This document shows positions 61,479 through 64,000 of a stretch of DNA of 64,000 nt, piece after piece. The first letter of the stretch is position 1. Each line of letters begins with the position of its first letter. The stretch covers positions 216,871,152 through 216,935,151 of the forward strand of contig VDFB02358134.1 in NCBI GenBank assembly GCA_007258455.2, read 5' to 3'. The DNA is from Sequoia sempervirens (lineage: Eukaryota > Streptophyta > Pinopsida > Cupressales > Cupressaceae). The notes beneath the pieces are model-generated. The model saw only the letters and a program-made list of their open reading frames with translations, was not told where the DNA came from and did no database searches. A program made the position numbers and the translations under genes.

Positions 61479-62857
61479 CCCATAATCTTTCTAAAGCACC
61501 AACTTCATCAAACTTTCAAAATATTGCAACCCATTAGAACCTTATAACTGTAATCATTCTTGTAGTCATAAAATTACAATAGGTTACAAAATGATTTTAC
61601 AATAATTCTCAACTCAAAACATAATCTTTGTGATACAATCAGAGATAAAATCAAAATGATCCCACTCTTCTCTTTTTACAAAATGATTTTACAATGAACA
61701 ATACTCTATCCAGACAATTTCCTTTCTTCACATCATAGACTCTTTTCACTCTCTCAATTTAAGTTTTTGTAGAGATACATATATATACAATGTTTGTGAA
61801 ATGGTTATACAGTTTTTTCAAGAAAACCCTGATTTCAATAACTAGAGTTTATGAACATAATGTATAATTTGAAGCCGATCAAAAATCAATGATATGAAGA
61901 TAAAATGCCACTAAGAGATGAAACCTTTTAGTTTACGCTCAGGTTCAAGGTAGTTTCCATTTAGTTAAGAAAATTATTTGAAACTAAAAACAAAGTTTTA
62001 TTTTCCTCTTCATTTTCTAGATATACCTTTGAAATATCATAAAAAATAATGCATGGATATTACCTCTATTATGGTGGAATTAACTTGCAAAAAAAATCCT
62101 TGAAGTTCTTCATGAAAACTGCCCAAACTACCACTTCCAACTCAAACAAAAACCACCAACATTCTTGCCAACCACCAAAGATCAACATAACTGAAAACCA
62201 AACTAAAATATCACAACAACCTTGCACAATATGCAACTAAAATTCTAGCATGGAGGCACTAGGGTTCCAAACCATTCAATGAAAATGAAATATCATTTTT
62301 TCCTAAACAAGTCTTCTCTCAAGTCAGTTGATGAATTTTCCAAAATTAATAAAGATTTGGAGTTCAAAGTCAATAATACACAATAATAATCAACTGATTA
62401 AAAGTGCTTATGAGTTCGCTTGACTAATCATTTACCAAGGACCTGACCACATGACCACCTCTAAGTTTTGCTTGCAAACTGTCGACACATAATGACTATA
62501 TTTTGAGTCAGAGATTCTCATAATGATGACTTAAACATATGAAAAATGATGTCTGCCAAGTGATATAACTAAGTAACCTTAGAACACAATATCACCATTG
62601 AAAAATACTTTGGGAAACCTGATAGGGTTTATTCCATCAAGATGCCGACCCCACACAACATTAACATACCAATGATAAATTAATATCATATGTAAAAGGC
62701 TTCGAATAGTCAATATGAGTATTTTCCCTTGGATGCCGACTATAAAGTCAACGCTTGGACATAGAAATCACCAAATAAAAATGATAAAAATTATATTCCA
62801 TTTGAGTCAATAAATACTGTTATGTCTTGCATAACCACCCCATTTTATTTTGGAACA
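61479..62857 (-). repeat. LTR-D, second piece (LTR start)
   Basis: Continues LTR-D after the gypsy-2 insertion. A TATATATA box on the minus strand lies at about 61780, with AT-rich surroundings. The proposed LTR start is at 62857, followed on the minus-strand side by a purine tract (complement of GGGTCCCCCTTTTTCTG) at 62858-62878. The two pieces together give an LTR of about 1.89 kb. No gene. The end position is less certain than the gypsy-2 ends. Confidence 0.5.
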
Positions 62858-63180
62858 AAATGGGTCCCCCTTTTTCTGTTGTTTTATTTGCCTTTTGTTG
62901 TTGGTTTGGTCTTAGGAGTTCTTTTGTTTTCCTCCTGAGTTTGTCTTTTGTTCTGTCAAAGTTTGGTTCTGCCTCAGCTTGAGTTCATTTTCTTCTTCCT
63001 AAAAGTTGAATGAAGTGATAAAAAATGATATATTTTATATGCTTCTAAGGACTACTGGAGACGTTTGTTTTACAGGATTGAATTATTCATCTAAAGACAT
63101 CTCTCAAGGAAGTCAGTTGGAAAGCATACCACAATCAGATTTAGCATAGAACTCCTAAAGAAGAAGGTCACTGAGACCTT
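62858..63180. other. Retroelement 3' untranslated or junction sequence
   Basis: Starts with a PPT-like tract, then T-rich sequence with TTGTTGTTGGTTTGG and TTTTGTTTTCCTCC. I see no gene in it. It probably belongs to the internal 3' end of the element that owns LTR-D, and it meets the GCCGA-motif field near 63180. Confidence 0.35.
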
Positions 63181-64000
63181 TTAGATGTCTTGTCGACTAA
63201 CACTGTGTTATATTCATTTGGAATCCACTGGTTGCCCAGACATTTTAGTTGCCGTGAGGTTTTATATGTCTCTCTGCTTGCGCAAGTGTCTCGTCGACTG
63301 CTACACACAAGGCAGTGTCGCCAAAAGAATTTGGGTTCAGGAAGAAGTCTTCCCAACAAATGGAAGTCTCAGCGACAAGGGATAGCGTCGGCAGGAAGTC
63401 TCACTGACAGGGTGGACTCTTGCCAAAATGTAACGACGTCGGGGAAAGATTTGAGTTCGGCATGAAATCCCGATGACCAAGTGGAGGTCTCAACTCGCAA
63501 AAATATTTCACCTTCAGCATAAGGTCTTTCCAACTGGTGGAGGTCTTGCCAAAGGTTTCTCCCTTCAGTGTGATGTCTCGCTGACCTGAAGAAGTCTCGG
63601 CGAAAGGGGCATGACTTCAGTGTAATGTCTCCGCGAAGGGACCTAGTCTTGCTGACCCAATAATATCTTGCCGAGAGGGATTTTCTTTGGCATAAAGTCT
63701 AGCCAAATGGGGAAATTCCTCCTGATAGAAGGATGCCTTGCCGAAGGATGGTTCTTCGGTATAATATTTTGAGTTCGAAAGGAAGTCTTTCGGACCTAAT
63801 GAAACCCTAACGACCAAGTGGAGGTCTCGTAGAAAGGTTATGCCTTCGGCATAAAGTTTGGCCTAAGAGAAAAGGGTCTTGCTAAAGTGAGGCAGCTTCG
63901 AAGTAACATCTCACCAACTGAGGGGAGTCTTGTCGATGGTGATGAATTTTCCAATAGAAAAGGGATATCGATATGACCGATGTGAACTCACTATGACTTA
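63180..64000. repeat. GCCGA/TCGGC-motif repeat field (right)
   Basis: Many related short units follow one another at about 45-70 base intervals: TTCGGCATAAAGTCT, GTCTTGCCGAAAGG, GTCTCGGCGAAAGG, CTTGCCGAGAGGG, AGTCTAGCC. Units often contain an inverted pair, CTTCGGC and GCCGAAAG. CpG content is high compared with the neighbouring AT-rich LTRs. It is the same vocabulary as 1-1040 but mostly on the opposite strand. The 66- to 91-residue open frames in it (63168-63817) look like chance. Function unknown. Confidence 0.5.

Noticed and set aside
63185..63465. Overlapping plus-strand open frames in the GCCGA field
   Set aside because: Two frames overlap over the same repeat; no domain and no codon evidence.
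63180..64000. CRISPR-like array
   Set aside because: Units are degenerate and unevenly spaced, with no constant repeat; the sequence is plant-like and flanked by LTR elements.

Overview
This window is intergenic plant chromosome built almost entirely from LTR retrotransposons. I see no host gene, tRNA, rRNA or CRISPR array. The AT-rich sequence, the deep nesting of Ty3/gypsy (Tat/Ogre-like) and Ty1/copia (SIRE/Maximus-like) elements, and the very long LTRs suggest a large plant genome. A gymnosperm such as a conifer is my best guess, but this is inference only.

Layout. (1) 1-1040 is a degenerate CpG-rich repeat full of GCCGA/TCGGC motifs. (2) About 1045-19184 is gypsy-1, a minus-strand Tat-like element. 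Reading 5' to 3' on the minus strand it has a 6.47-kb 5' LTR (19184-12713), a PBS, gag, protease, an RVT_3-type RNase H, reverse transcriptase, a second RNase H, integrase, a structured 3' region and a 3' LTR (4763 to about 1045) truncated at its far end. A 338-bp TRIM (8008-8345) sits inside the RT. (3) 19185-21653 is a plus-strand copia remnant (copia-A): RNase H end, LTR, PBS, gag. (4) 21654-22668 is the start of an inverted copia LTR (copia-B), cut off by a 100-base N gap at 22669-22768.

(5) From 22769 the sequence repeats positions 487-22668 almost exactly, up to 46432. The copies differ by scattered SNPs, one denser block of differences, and a 1477-bp solo LTR (28985-30461) present only in the second copy. 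Copy 1 runs into the end of the left contig and copy 2 starts at the beginning of the right contig. This is the geometry of two overlapping contig ends, probably two haplotypes, that were never merged. Copy 2 is therefore more likely an allele of copy 1 than a real tandem duplication.

(6) 45418-51262 continues copia-B on the minus strand. Its LTR is interrupted by a 1200-bp solo LTR (46667-47866, TSD TCAAA) and a second TRIM (48086-48428), then come RNase H, RT and integrase. (7) Copia-B is interrupted at 51263 by another minus-strand LTR (LTR-D, 51263-51773 plus 61479-62857). LTR-D is itself split by gypsy-2 (51774-61473, perfect TSD CAACT), a gag-only relative of gypsy-1. (8) 62858-64000 holds an untranslated retroelement tail and a second GCCGA-type repeat field in the opposite orientation to the one at the left edge.

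The most interesting biology is in gypsy-1. Its LTR carries a sense-strand open region of about 3.4 kb (17420-14004) coding for an unrecognised protein of about 1100 residues, while the related gypsy-2 LTRs are only about 2.9 kb and lack it. Also notable: TRIMs that share their PPT/LTR terminus and PBS type with the SIRE-like copia elements; a hairpin region near the 3' LTR conserved between gypsy-1 and gypsy-2; and a gag-only gypsy-2 with an unrecognised C-terminal segment. All the coding regions carry stops or frameshifts and are treated as pseudogenes.
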